From Brachyhypopomus gauderio (taxonomy: Eukaryota > Chordata > Actinopteri > Gymnotiformes > Hypopomidae): a DNA stretch of 64,000 nt. Shown piece by piece: positions 36,615 through 50,200 of the stretch; positions within the stretch are counted from its first letter, which is position 1; each line of letters opens with the position of its first letter. The DNA lies in assembly GCF_052324685.1 (NCBI RefSeq), contig NC_135228.1, positions 15,740,611-15,804,610 of the forward strand, written 5' to 3'. The translations under genes and the position numbers were made by a program. The notes below the pieces were generated by a model. The model did no database searches. It saw only the letters and a program-made list of their open reading frames with translations, and was not told the DNA's origin.

Positions 36615-38382
36615 CAATGAGAAGTTGTTTGGTTTGCTTTAAAGTGTAAACTGGTTTTCAGAGCAGCTGTTCTCCTGCTGAAAGGGCCAAATGATTAAAA
36701 CAAGCAAGTAAAAAAAGAAACAAATTAGCAATTCTACACAATTCTATTCTAGGCACAAAGATCTTACTGCACAATATGAATCCACCTCTCCTGTTGTGGC
36801 TGTGATCGTATCCTGCTGTAAAAGATGGGTCAGTAGTGGGAGACAAGCTAAGACCCCCCCCCCCCCCCCCCCCCCAGGCCTTCCGAGCCAGAGCTGCACA
36901 TAACTTGTGTCGCCCTGACTTCTGCTTCAAATCAACAAGAATATGCCAACAAAATACTCATTACTTTTATATCTGTGACGTCACATCGCCGATAAGTGGG
37001 GTGTCTCTAGAGATACAGAAGACAGTGGCTCTCACTTCCTTCTGTGATGATGACCTAAGTCAATTCCTGACACGCGGCCGCTGTTTTCTAGTTCAACCAC
37101 TCTGTTCCCACCAGAGATTCCAGGGACCCAAATTGTGTGAAGTTCCTTGACATGGGCTACTGCCCCCTGATGGGAAAACAGAAAACTGCTTATGGAAAAT
37201 TGTGCTTATTTAAGTAGTTTTCCATTGACACAAATCTAAATAATAATTAGGTATAAAATATTTCAGATTATTGGATTTTCAGAAATTGAATAATCTGAGC
37301 ATTCTGTTGGCACTTCACCTGTTGTACTGGCCCAGTCACTGTGGGTAAGAAGTACTGTGGATGAAAAGCTCCCTTTCCTAGTGTTGCTCCTCTTGTTTGC
37401 CACTGAAGGCAGTGTTGTCCCTATAAAGAGCAGCATGCACCTACATACAATGTCTTCTCTATGCTGCACTGCCTCTCCTTCTACAAGCCAGTAAGTGACT
37501 TAAGTAAACTTTACTTTGGAGACAGCATCAGCCAAGCAGCCACGACAACAATGATTATGGGATGTGGGAAAGCCGACGGCTCCAAAAATAATTTCAAAAC
37601 CAGAATAATGTTGCGAGATCCACCATGATAATGGACTTGACTCAACTGAATTGGCGTGAAGTGATACAGAAGTGAAACAATTTTGTAGGATAATATAACT
37701 TGACTTACAGTTATATAGGGGGAACTGAACTGGGTCATACACAGATGGGGTTTATGAGCATAGTACACCCACGATCATTAATGAAGAGCTCTGAGCTGTC
37801 AGTGTGCAGAGAGCTACACATTACCAGGAGAGAAACACATCTTAACGTTTAGATGAGATTAGCAGCAGCATGTTGGGAAGATCTCACAGCCTTCCTGGAT
37901 ATGCAAAATAAACAGTAACACCTCGTGATGGTCTGCGTTGTGGGCATCAAAATGTTGGACCACATGACCTATTCAAATCCCCAAGTTTCCATAGCAGCCT
38001 AGAGGTCTGTAGATACCGCTGCTCCCTCTGCTGGTTGAAAGATTCTTGCCCATCCAAAAACACCATCTTGTTTAATCGGTTTTTGAACATTGGAAAAGAA
38101 ACTGGAGGCTGTTTTGCCATCATTATCAAATTCCTCCAAATGGTAGACTACAAATTTTGGTATTAACCGTAATTAATCATTCTCTCAGATAAGTTCTTGT
38201 AAAAGGCTCCTTAGACTGTCCTCAGAATAAACTGAGCCAGATTGTAAACCCAATGGCTCACTGCTGCCACCTACAGGAGTGGAAGATATTACATCAGGCT
38301 GTTGATAGGTCTATAGATTCAATAATAAACCATTAGTCCTTTTGTGAAGCTTTACCACAGCCACAGTCAGGTTTTAAAGAAC
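36615..38382. other. No gene recognised; contains a 22-C run
   Basis: Intergenic between vtn and the kinesin relic. A run of 22 C lies at 36854-36875 and is followed by AG; the sequence after it is open for 88 codons but resembles no known protein. Confidence 0.45.
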
Positions 38383-39785
38383 TCAGCAACTCATACTCCC
38401 AGAAGGCCTTGTGTCAGCAGATGATGCCTTTGTAGAGAACTGTTGCCGCAGTACCTCATTCTCCTGCCTCAGCAGATGGATCTCTCTCTGCAATCTCTCA
38501 CGCAAGTTTTTGTGCAGGTCTTGCTAACGAAAGTCAATAAGCAATTAAATCACAGAAAAGTTTTGATATGAGTTGCATGTGCTGATTGTGACAAGTGATG
38601 TCAGACATCCATGAACCATTATCTTGCAGTGGTACATTACATTTCACTGTGAATATATTTTGTACATAGATCAACCATGATGGTTTGTGCTTTACACGTT
38701 GGGCTTTAGATTTAGTTTTGATCTTCTTTGCTTTGCAGGAATAGTGCAGTGTGTCCATGCTCTCTTGTTGGTTAGATTTGGTTTATCTGGTAGATTGGTA
38801 GATTTGGTTAGATTTGGTTGATCTGCTTCACCCATATGTGCCAGCTCGTTCTCTTAGATCGAGTGATTTGAATTCACTGACTGTTCCACGTTCTTAAGAC
38901 TCGTGGAGATCGAGCTTTTGCGGTCATTGCTCCCAAACTGTGGAATGCACTGCCCCTGTCTTTAAAGACCTACCTGTTTAAACAAGCATTTGGATAAATG
39001 GACCAGACAGAAACGCATTATGTCTTCGTGAATTACATTGTTTTATTTATATATTGTTTATATATATATATTGTTATATATATTTTAGTTGTATTGTGTA
39101 TATGTAAAGCACTTTGTGGCCTTTGTCTGAGAAAAGTGCTATATAAATAAATTTTACTTACTTACTTACTTACTTGGTTGACAGCAGGTGGACACACACA
39201 TCCAATCTTCAAAGAGAAACGCACAAATTCCAAAAGCAGCAATACACAACAACCTGTTTCTCATTTAAGAAGCACCAACATACCATGAGTGTAATGCCCA
39301 CACCCCCCAGAGAGTCAGACAGGAGCTGTGTGAGCATGCTGTCCCTGAACGGTATGTGTCCTCCTTCCTTTTTGGTGGCTGCCAGAGCAGAGATACATTT
39401 ACCTGTCAAGCACAGATGATCTGGAGTAAGATTAGAATCAATATGAAATGGTAGTACATTATTAGACTCCTCAGGCGTATTGCTCAAGGACTGACAGTGA
39501 ATCCATCAAACACATTACAAAATCCGCAAATAGTTTCAGAATTACTTTTTGACTGCCCACCATTGGGACTTGGTAATCAGGCACTAAGTGATTGCATTTT
39601 GTCCTCTGACCCGCCCAAGGTGAGAAGGCAGTGGTTAACGTTGCCCGTCTCCTCCAGAAGATCGTCGGACATGGCGCCTGTCCTCCCCCCTCTCACTTCC
39701 TGCCAGGTCCAGTTTGCAGAGCTTCCCCTGTGTGGCCAGGCCGTCCTCAGTCCGTGTCTGCATGATGGCTTCAAAACATGCATGA
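38383..39785 (-). pseudogene. Kinesin motor gene relic, KIF12-like, frameshifted and missing exons
   Basis: Three pieces of one kinesin are readable. Piece 1 (about 39775-39615) reads TEDGLATQGKLCKLDLAGSE, the switch II (DLAGSE) region, then LLEETGNVNHCLLTLG in another frame. Piece 2 (39402-39284) reads GKCISALAATKKEGGHIPFR and LLSDSLGGVGITLM, the conserved end of the motor core. Piece 3 (38523-38383) is a charged coiled-coil stretch (EIHLLRQENEVLRQQF) ending in TGA. The frame breaks at a run of six G beside DLAGSER; five G would restore it. Piece 1 ends where a GC, not GT, donor would be needed. The exon that should encode ACVSPS and the neck is not seen between pieces 2 and 3, where a LINE end sits. 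SLGGVGITLM resembles KIF12 (SLGG-TLMVACVSPS) more than conventional kinesin. A homopolymer sequencing error plus an undetected exon is the alternative, so decay is likely but not proven. Confidence 0.72.
38820..39175 (+). mobile_element. 5'-truncated LINE 3' end (L2/CR1/Rex type) with (TTAC)n tail
   Basis: The segment reads as the last codons of a reverse-transcriptase ORF (RGDRAFAVIAPKLWNALPL, then LKTYLFKQAFG and stop). A 3' UTR follows, ending in a CACTTTGTGGCC...GTGCTATATAAATAAA-type terminus and a TTAC microsatellite at 39156-39174. This arrangement is typical of truncated L2/CR1-like LINEs in fish. It lies between two pieces of the kinesin relic. Confidence 0.75.
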
Positions 39786-40105
39786 ACAGTACACAGAATG
39801 TACTACATACAAGTACAGGGTTTCTTCTAATATCAGGGGACTGATATCTTTCGTGGGCATTATGTCCTCCATTTAATGTCTTCTTACCAGCATATTAGAA
39901 ATACAGATGCTTTGTATATGATTTTGGTATTTGAATAATATGTAAATACCAAAATTATCACAAACATTATTTTGATAGACCAGAAACATGTGTTTTCTGT
40001 GGTAAATCTTATAATTTAGTGTAAATCTAAATTATACATATGAGACACATGTATGACCCTATGTTGTGGTCAACAACAAAAAAAAGTGTGCATGTATTTC
40101 TTGTA

Positions 40106-40160
<55 letters not shown>

Positions 40161-43100
40161 TTGCCCATTGTAGATTTCCAGGTATGAAGAACAGAGATGA
40201 ACTTGCAGGTCTGATGTGTACCTGGTCCAATGATTATGAGATAGCTCTCTGCATTAGGCCCTGAAGTTTACTGTCCTGCTTCCTCCCAAGAACCTACAGG
40301 TCAACATAGCCCATGTCATACATTTCTATTATTTCTTTGTAGGTGTGAGAAAATTAACAAAATTTTTAAAGGTGCAAATATGCTTACTTTTAAAAGTTTT
40401 TATGGATGGTTATAAACAAAAATTGGAAAATACTGCTATGTGGTATACATAATCATTGTCTCTGTCTATGAATCACTGTTACATAGTATAATGTAGTTAT
40501 CCTCTTATGTGGCTTTAATTAAGCTACTAAATGAAGCCATTTACCATTACCATTTTATATGACTTTAACTTCAAGTTTAAACGACTGCAAAATATTTCCC
40601 ACCTCTGAATATTATGGAATGTTATTAACCCATTTTAATATTGTGGTATATCTATGGAGACTTGCTTTAAGGCCAGAGATTAATATCATGATAACTATGT
40701 CCAGTGTGTAGAGTGTCGAGTGTAGTCCAGTGATAGTGTATGTATTCCCTAAACCAGTTTGACCAAATGCAAAAACTGTACAGGAGTACCAGTCATAGCA
40801 AGAATAAGACAGACAAACAAGGGAATTGTTAACAGGAAAAAAGGAGAATGATCAGCTTTTATAGATCTAATGTGGTGGATTATAGATCTGGATGTGCTGT
40901 ATCTATCACCCAATAATAGCCAAGTCTATCCACCTTTTCTCCTCAAAGACATAATGCTGAGAGCTTTCTGGGCCTAGAGAACCATTTCAAGGATAAAGAA
41001 ATAAGAAATAAGATACATTGCAATTACAGCTTAGATTATACTATAATTAAAATTGCCCAAGACTGACCAACAGGATAAAAGAACGAGTTTATTTTTTCAC
41101 ACTGTGTATTTTGTTACCATCAGATTGTGTTGATCATGGCATTGTACAATCCTCCATATTTAGTGGCCTAACCCTGCTCAGATGGGAAGTGTGAAATTCA
41201 TACACAACACAGAAACCTAGAAACTGCTGTTTTCAGTATGTCATTTTCATATATGATCATGGATTTTACCTGACTGCCACAACAGTGTTTGACTCCACCT
41301 CCCTCACCATTACCTCGTTCTGCCTGAAATCTTTAGAAGATATTTACAAACTAAAACCTGTCAAGGTCAAACAAACAAGCTTTAAAAATGCATGGACATT
41401 TTTTTCTAAGAAAGCAGACAGTTTCAAACATCAAACTGGGGAATTAAGCCCAGCAGTGAGATTGGCATTGTGGTGTCGAAACATTATTTTTGACCCTCAC
41501 CACAGAGCTCCATCAATCTCCACTAGAAATATCCAGATGTGCTTTATGACCTGCTATTCTCACTCCATTCCTTTGATGTAACAATAGCAAAGAACATTGG
41601 AACACTGTCACATAGAACCTTTGTGTCTATTATCTCTGGGCAAAGGACAACCTCTGCAGCTCAAAGCAGGCCATGAATCAGCACTTAAACTCCAAAGAAG
41701 AACAAGAATACGTGTAGCCCTAACCTTCACCATTCACATTGGTTTTGTAGTTACACTTGGTACATATTAGATCATGTGGATTCTTTTGAATTTGCAATCA
41801 TGAGATGGCATTGAAATGCCCCATTGGAACGTCACTATCAAGTACTATGCACTGGAATGAAAGCATAGAAGACTGCTTAGCAAGGCTTGCTAAGCAAATG
41901 CTGATTATAAAATATGTCTGGGAGGAATATGTATTTCTGAAAATGCATTTATTCTTGTTTACAAATACTGTTGTATGTACTGTACTGCACAAGTGGAATT
42001 AGAGGTATAGAACAAAGGAGAGGCTGAAGCTGTTATCTTTACTATAAGCGAATGCAGGGGCCCCTATGCCTACAAAGTGAGATATTTAAAATACAGGTGA
42101 CTGAATGACAGGATAGTTTCCTTCTGGGATTGTCAGTGTCCCAAGTGGGGGTGGGTGGGAGAGTATACTTTTGATCTATTTAGGTCTATGGAATATGTAA
42201 ATTACTTCTTGCACTGTTCCCCCTCGTGGGTTTATGTATGAGGACACCAAGAGTTTTTCTGATGTTACAAGAGACGGTCATGAATTTTTATTCCGCTTCG
42301 ACATGGCATTATAGCAAGTTATTCTCTTATTCATACTTGTGATTTTACTGTTCGGTAATGTGGAGAGAAAATGAGAACAGAAAGTTTGCGCTGGAATCAC
42401 CTTTTATTGATTCTTCTTTAGCTGCCACTGCTATTTTTCTGTGATATATTTGCAAAGCATCATGGCCCATTTTGAATAAAAAATGGGCATATCTGTCTGT
42501 TGTAAAAGTGTGCATTGAAATACTCTCATGGTTTTTGTTTTCCCAGTGGACAAATTATCAGTGGTGGGACGCTCGTGTTTTGCCCTCAATCTCTCTCGTC
42601 CAACATCTCTTCCCTCTGTTGTCTTTGTGATGCAAATAATTGTTCTTGGTTCATGTCTCAGCATTGCATGAACCATTGCATGAACATCCTTTTAAACAAA
42701 TGTATTAATTGAAAAGAATCACAAGGGAGTAACAAAGAAGCTGATGTACATGGAGACAAACGTTCTTTCTCCCAGCAGTAAGATTTCACTTTATGTCTTC
42801 TAGCTTAAGACCGCTATGTGAATGTGCACTGTAGCATTTATCCACATTTGTGTGTACCAGGAAGTGGTGACCTGTATGCAATGGATCTTCTGTCTTTTCC
42901 TCTTTCTGAGGGCACGCCACTGACACGCAGGTGCTCATGACGTGTCATGGCCGTTGAACTTCTCCCTCCTCCACAATATGCAAACACCACTGTGTTTGAT
43001 GTGGAAACACACACAATATATCCCACTAGCCTGTGGAGAAATCTCAAGGAGAGGAGTCAGTTCACATGCTCTGGGCGATAGTGCTAGCAGAGAGAATTTT

Positions 43101-43471
43101 TGATATGGGTCCAAAATTATGCCATGGGACTCCAACTGAAAGAGATTTGAGAGCTATGATAGATTATGCACAAATCCATGTCAAATATGTGTTTGAATAG
43201 CTGTGTTTGAGATTTGGATGAATTGCTTTTCATTGCTGGCGAAGTAGTTACTGAAGGTTACAACTAGAGCTTTCTAAATGAACTGATTACACCCTGTTTT
43301 TATCCCCTTTTTATGATTGTCATGTATCCAAAGTACTTTTGGCATCTAGCTTCTGTGTTTCAAGTTTTTTCAAGTTCAAGTTGCTTTTATTTTTATACAC
43401 ATTAACATTGTTTATCATCCAGTTCACCTTCTATACCATACTCTAACCCTATTTAAAGAATATCGGAAATA
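39786..43471. other. No clear gene; possible further kinesin remnants
   Basis: It contains a GT microsatellite at 40110-40159. On the minus strand near 42995-42960 the frame reads VVFAYCGGGRSSTAMT, loosely like a kinesin P-loop exon (VFAYGQTGSGKT). This is too weak to annotate as an exon. Nothing else is recognised. Confidence 0.4.
40110..40159. repeat. (GT)n microsatellite
   Basis: About 25 uninterrupted GT units. Confidence 0.95.
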
Positions 43472-45088
<1,617 letters not shown>

Positions 45089-45090
45089 TA

Positions 45091-47235
45091 GTTTTTTAGA
45101 ATTCAGCGAAAATTCCAAGTCATTTTTAAACTAAAGTACAAACCAACATTTCAGAATTTCACTTTACTATGGTAATGTGCAGTATGCAGTATTTACAGTG
45201 TTTACTCAATCCTGATTTTTATAGCAACTTGAAAACAAGCATACAGTATATTGGATTCTGTCATGGTAAAGATTACACAGTGGGACTAGAGTGGCGTAGC
45301 TGACTGGGAATTGCTTGCCACATTCCAATGCTAAAGGAGGTGGTGACCTGCTTCGGGGCACAATAACAGTAGACAGAGCAGGAGAGGTGTGTTTTAACTT
45401 GTTTAAACTTCATTCATGGCTGTTCAGTTTTGGATGCTTGGCATAGTGATTGCATGAAAAGTGTAGTAAGCATGTAATTATGACTTTCATAACGGTACAA
45501 GTCCTTAGTTGACCTGTTTCTTTATTGGCATTTTTCATACAGCGTAATTAAAAAAGACAACTGACACACCTACTTATGAGATGCAATATTTAAATATTTA
45601 ATGCAACTTGCATTAATAATTTTTAGAATAAAATGGAAAGAACTGTGTTTACATGTAGGTAAACAGGACACCTTAAATGTGTTCAATGCAAAATTAACCA
45701 TAAACTTGTATGATCTATTTTCTGTTAGGATAAGATACCAATGGTAAACTATCAAATTTCTGTACATTTATATGACCCTCATTTCCAAAACCACAAAACG
45801 CTTAAGAAATTACAAGGAATTTGTATGTTAAAAAACAAACAAACAAAAAACGTAGTAAAGTCCATTTAAAATTGATAAATACTTTCACTCATATTGTAAT
45901 CAGCAGTCAACGGTATTAATCGTGTATTTATGCTATACTACTTGAGTGACATGTAAAGAGACCAATCAAAATGCTTCTCTCCAACAAAATGGCTTTTCGT
46001 GGCTACGTCAGATGAGTATACAACGTTGAGAATCATAAAACACTGGATGAAACTTCCTGTTAACTGTGCCACAATAAATATAAACCAAAACCCTCCAAAA
46101 GCAGTAGAATGCGTTTTTGTCGTTGTTATGAACCTTAATAAAGTACCCACTATGCACTCCTTGACGCTTCACGTGATTTCATGTTATCGCCAACAAAGAA
46201 CGGAAATATTGTTTTTACACTTTTTGCACATTATAAACGTCTATAAGTACAATATAAGTACATATTTCACATTCCACTGTACGTTTAGCACGATAAACAG
46301 CTCGCAACATTAGAGAGCCTTAGTCCACTCCCACATTCATATCCTCCCTCCCCACTAACCGTACTGTTAACGGGACAGTGTTTACCATGGTTGGTTGCTA
46401 GCATAGAACCATCATCAACCGGAACCGCACAAGTTCGGTGCATCTCTAAGTGCCAGACGGAACGGAATAAGGGTAATGTATCCGTTTTGGGGCTATTTGC
46501 AACGATATCTCTTAGAGGACACGTCATATGCAGTGTTTTGCTAATGTCATATATACAAAGTAGCCGAGGAACTGAAAACGTCAGTGCAAATAGTTACAGC
46601 ACCGTGTCGTCTGGGCTAACAGTACATTACATTTCGCTGTCTAACTCTGTTTTTAGTGCGCTAAACGACGAACACGAAACAGCATAGCTGCATAGCAGAC
46701 TGCCCTCCAGGTTAGTGGACGGAGATGTAGCTGTATCCGCTGTGACAGGCACTACTAGTTAATTCTAGCTGATGTCACATGACACAGCCTGCTTTTGAAA
46801 CAGAACTACTTGGCTACTTGGCTACTTCTCCAGAAACATAGAAACAGATTTTTGACTATATGTTGCAACCCTGTGTACTTTTGTTTGCATGATTATTTAT
46901 TTATTATCCTTGATCTTGATTTGAGTTGGGTTAGTCTACATCAGATATATCATTTCTACATCAGATATATCATTTCTATTTCTATTTTGCAGTATCAGTA
47001 TAAAGTTTTCTTCATTTGCCAGTCCAAGTACTAAACTTCAATGTACATTCTGCTTCAGTAGATTAAATTCAATGGATTGTGCTTTGACAGGTGTAAAATA
47101 TTGATTTATGGAACTTCTTTCCTCTGTTCTGCTCAGCTGGCCCTCAGTATCTATGGGCCGTTGAAATGAATGAAATCAGCTCAGATGTGACAGAAGTAGA
47201 GCTGCAGTGAAATAAATGGCCTCCTCTTTCACAGC
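45091..47235. other. Upstream region of aldh3a2; no separate gene recognised
   Basis: The aldh3a2 ATG is immediately preceded by an acceptor-like CTCCTCTTTCACAG, so its promoter and first untranslated exon should lie here, perhaps near 46300-46500 where CpG density rises. No coding exon is seen. Confidence 0.4.
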
Positions 47236-50200
47236 ATGTCTCGAGAGCAGAGGGCCGTGGAGCGTGCCAGAAAGGCCTTTTGTACTGGCCGCACCAAACC
47301 GATACAGTACCGCATTGACCAGCTCAAAAACCTGCAGCGCTTCATTGTGGAGAGGCAGAAGGATATCGCAGATGCCCTCAAAAAGGACCTCAATAAGGTG
47401 CGACACTGTCCAGACCGCCGTTTATATCGGAATCACTCAGAGTGTACCAAATTCAGTTAAATTCTGTTGTCATTTCATACAAGCACAGGTGTGTACAGTA
47501 CACCGAAATGGCACAACATGGCCATAATGGATCTGTACTTTGCCATGTCATTTGGCTACAGAATAATTCTGAAATGTATAAATTTAGCATGTGCGCTAAT
47601 ATTAGCATTTATATGATATTGGCATTTGCGTTTATATTTGGTGTGGGTTTCTCTCCTGTCAGAGTGAGTTTGGCACCCCTCTTTATGAGACCTTGGGGCT
47701 GGAGGGTGAGATCAACCTGGCCATGAGCAAGCTGGCGGAGTGGGCCGCCCCAAGACCGGTCACTAAAAACCTGCTGACCCTTTCGGATGAGGTGTACATC
47801 CAACCCGAGCCTTTGGGAGTGGTGCTTATTATCGGCGCCTGGAACTACCCGTGGGCTGTCACCATCCAGCCCCTGATTGGAGCCATCGCAGCAGGTGCAT
47901 TTAATGCTTGTGTGAGCTGACAGTGTCGGGTGTGAGTTAAAACCAAGCCTTTCATGGGCTGAAAAATACACAACTCTCAATACATTACAATACACAGCAA
48001 TTCAATACACTAATCAATTCAATATGTGTTTCTGAAAAGTGAGAATGCTGAGATGTGATTTAGTGTCTTTATATGTTGTTTAATATGCTTATTTATCTTA
48101 GCTGGCCTACTGCTAATTGATGGTCACCCTTTACCAGCTTTACTGCATGACATCAGTGTATTATACTGTGGTGGAACTGTTGAAGTCTACCACATTTTCA
48201 CCAAACTTCTTTGATGATTCCTGTGTGTTTAAACTAAAACTGTCCCACAAATTCATCAATGGAATAGAATATATTCTCTTTACTCTACTCTTTAATCATC
48301 TAACTATATTTTCCTCTGTTGGGTTTATATATTCTTGGTCATCCAAGCCATAGCCATGCCCACATCTAAATAGGAAGGAATCAGTGTAAAGGAACCTGAC
48401 CCCACATGGCACTGCACCTTGTCCCAGTCCCAGTGCTGTTTGCTAAGTGAACATAGTACACTTCAGGGTCCCTCCCTATAGCTGTTATCATTGTTAGGTT
48501 AGAGGCAGAGTCAGCACCCTGGTAGTCTTTAATCTCTCTGTGCTAAGGTTCACAATGATACTTGTAGAATGTTTTAGGCTTATCTCACTAAATATTTGAT
48601 CTCAAAATGAAGTTATTAAACAACTAGCTGTTCAGTTATTCACAATAATATCTGTTTCAAACTCAGTGTTACTAAATACTGTATATTACATTGTCATATT
48701 GTATATGACATTGTCATAATAACTACAACACTAATAATAATATTACCAATAATAATAATAACTGTATCTGTTCCATAATATATAGACTATCCTCCACAAT
48801 ACCTGTCACATTTGATATTTATAGTTTTATTGCATTTACATTGTAATGTACATATTTGACAATGTCATTGATTACATTCTGTTGCATTCAAACTGTTTGA
48901 GTGAATATGTGTTTAACTTTTAGGTAACGCTGCTGTAATTAAACCATCCGAGGTGTGTGTACACACCAGCAAAGTGATGGGGGAGATTCTGCCGTTGTAC
49001 ATTGACAAGGTTGGATATCATTAATCACTGTCATTAGGGTTATGCACTGGAAAAATCTTAATCATTATTCACCATGAAATTGCACTTCTGCCTTACTTTA
49101 ATCTTTTTGAGGTGTTCTTTACTTGTGGTTATGTAGTGGTTACCAGCTATTTAAATCTTGAGAGTGTTTCATTAGCTGTTGGCTAGCTAATATTGGAACT
49201 TCATTGGTGTATTTGTAAGGTTCTTTAGTTACTCTTAACGAGTCATTCAAGAAAGCAGAAGCCCAATGCTACACATGATCATCACATGACCACCACAAGA
49301 GTTGTTAGAGCCACCAGTTCCCTTCTACTGTTACCGTTTGTTTGACATGTTCACATGTGTGCAGCTCTGTGTCGGTTGATGTCAAGACACGGAGACATGC
49401 TGTCTGATTGTGATGTTGGTTGTTTCAGGAGGTTTACCCAGTCGTCACAGGTGGTGTCCAGGAGACCCAGGAGCTGTTGCGGCAACGTTTTGATTACATC
49501 TTCTACACGGGCAACTGCACGGTGGGCAAGGTGATCATGGAGGCAGCTACCAAGCACTTAACACCCGTTACCCTGGAGCTGGGGGGAAAGAGCCCTTGCT
49601 ACATCGACAAGAACTGTGACATCACTGTTGCCTGCCGGTGAGTCCAGTAAAGGAAGATGAATCAACATCAAGGCGAGATATGTGTTTTAAAACATCAGCA
49701 ACTGCTTCATTACTATTAGTAAGATCTTTTGGTATGTAACATTAGTTATTTTTTATAATAACTATGTGATGTCTGTGATTATAATAGCCGTATTGCTTGG
49801 GGAAAGTACACAAACTGTGGACAAACTTGCATTGCTCCAGACTACATCCTCTGTGAACCCAGCATCCAAGACAGAGTTATTGAAGAGATCAAGAAGAGTG
49901 TGAAGGTATGTTTACTGAATATAAAATCCACTATGGCCTCACATCAGAAGGAAAATGTATTGTCGCTTCGCTCGTCATGTCGGCTCTCTGTCAGTTATGA
50001 AAGGGAATTTAAAATCATCTGCCTCATTTTGGTGGCTTTCATTTCTCCAAGAAATTCTACACTCAAGATCCCAAAACCTGTTCAGACTACGGACGCATAA
50101 TCAACGAGCGCCACTTCAGAAGAGTGATGGCGCTGCTGGAAGGCAGCACTGTAGCGATGGGAGGAGAAAATAATGAGTCAGAGTGCTACATTGGTAAATA

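Noticed and set aside
36836..37150. Open frame after the 22-C run (104 codons)
   Set aside because: Starts with poly-Pro from the C run and shows no family similarity; no donor or partner exon seen.
41285..41581. 98-codon plus-strand frame
   Set aside because: Ordinary composition but no similarity, no splice context and no supporting neighbour.
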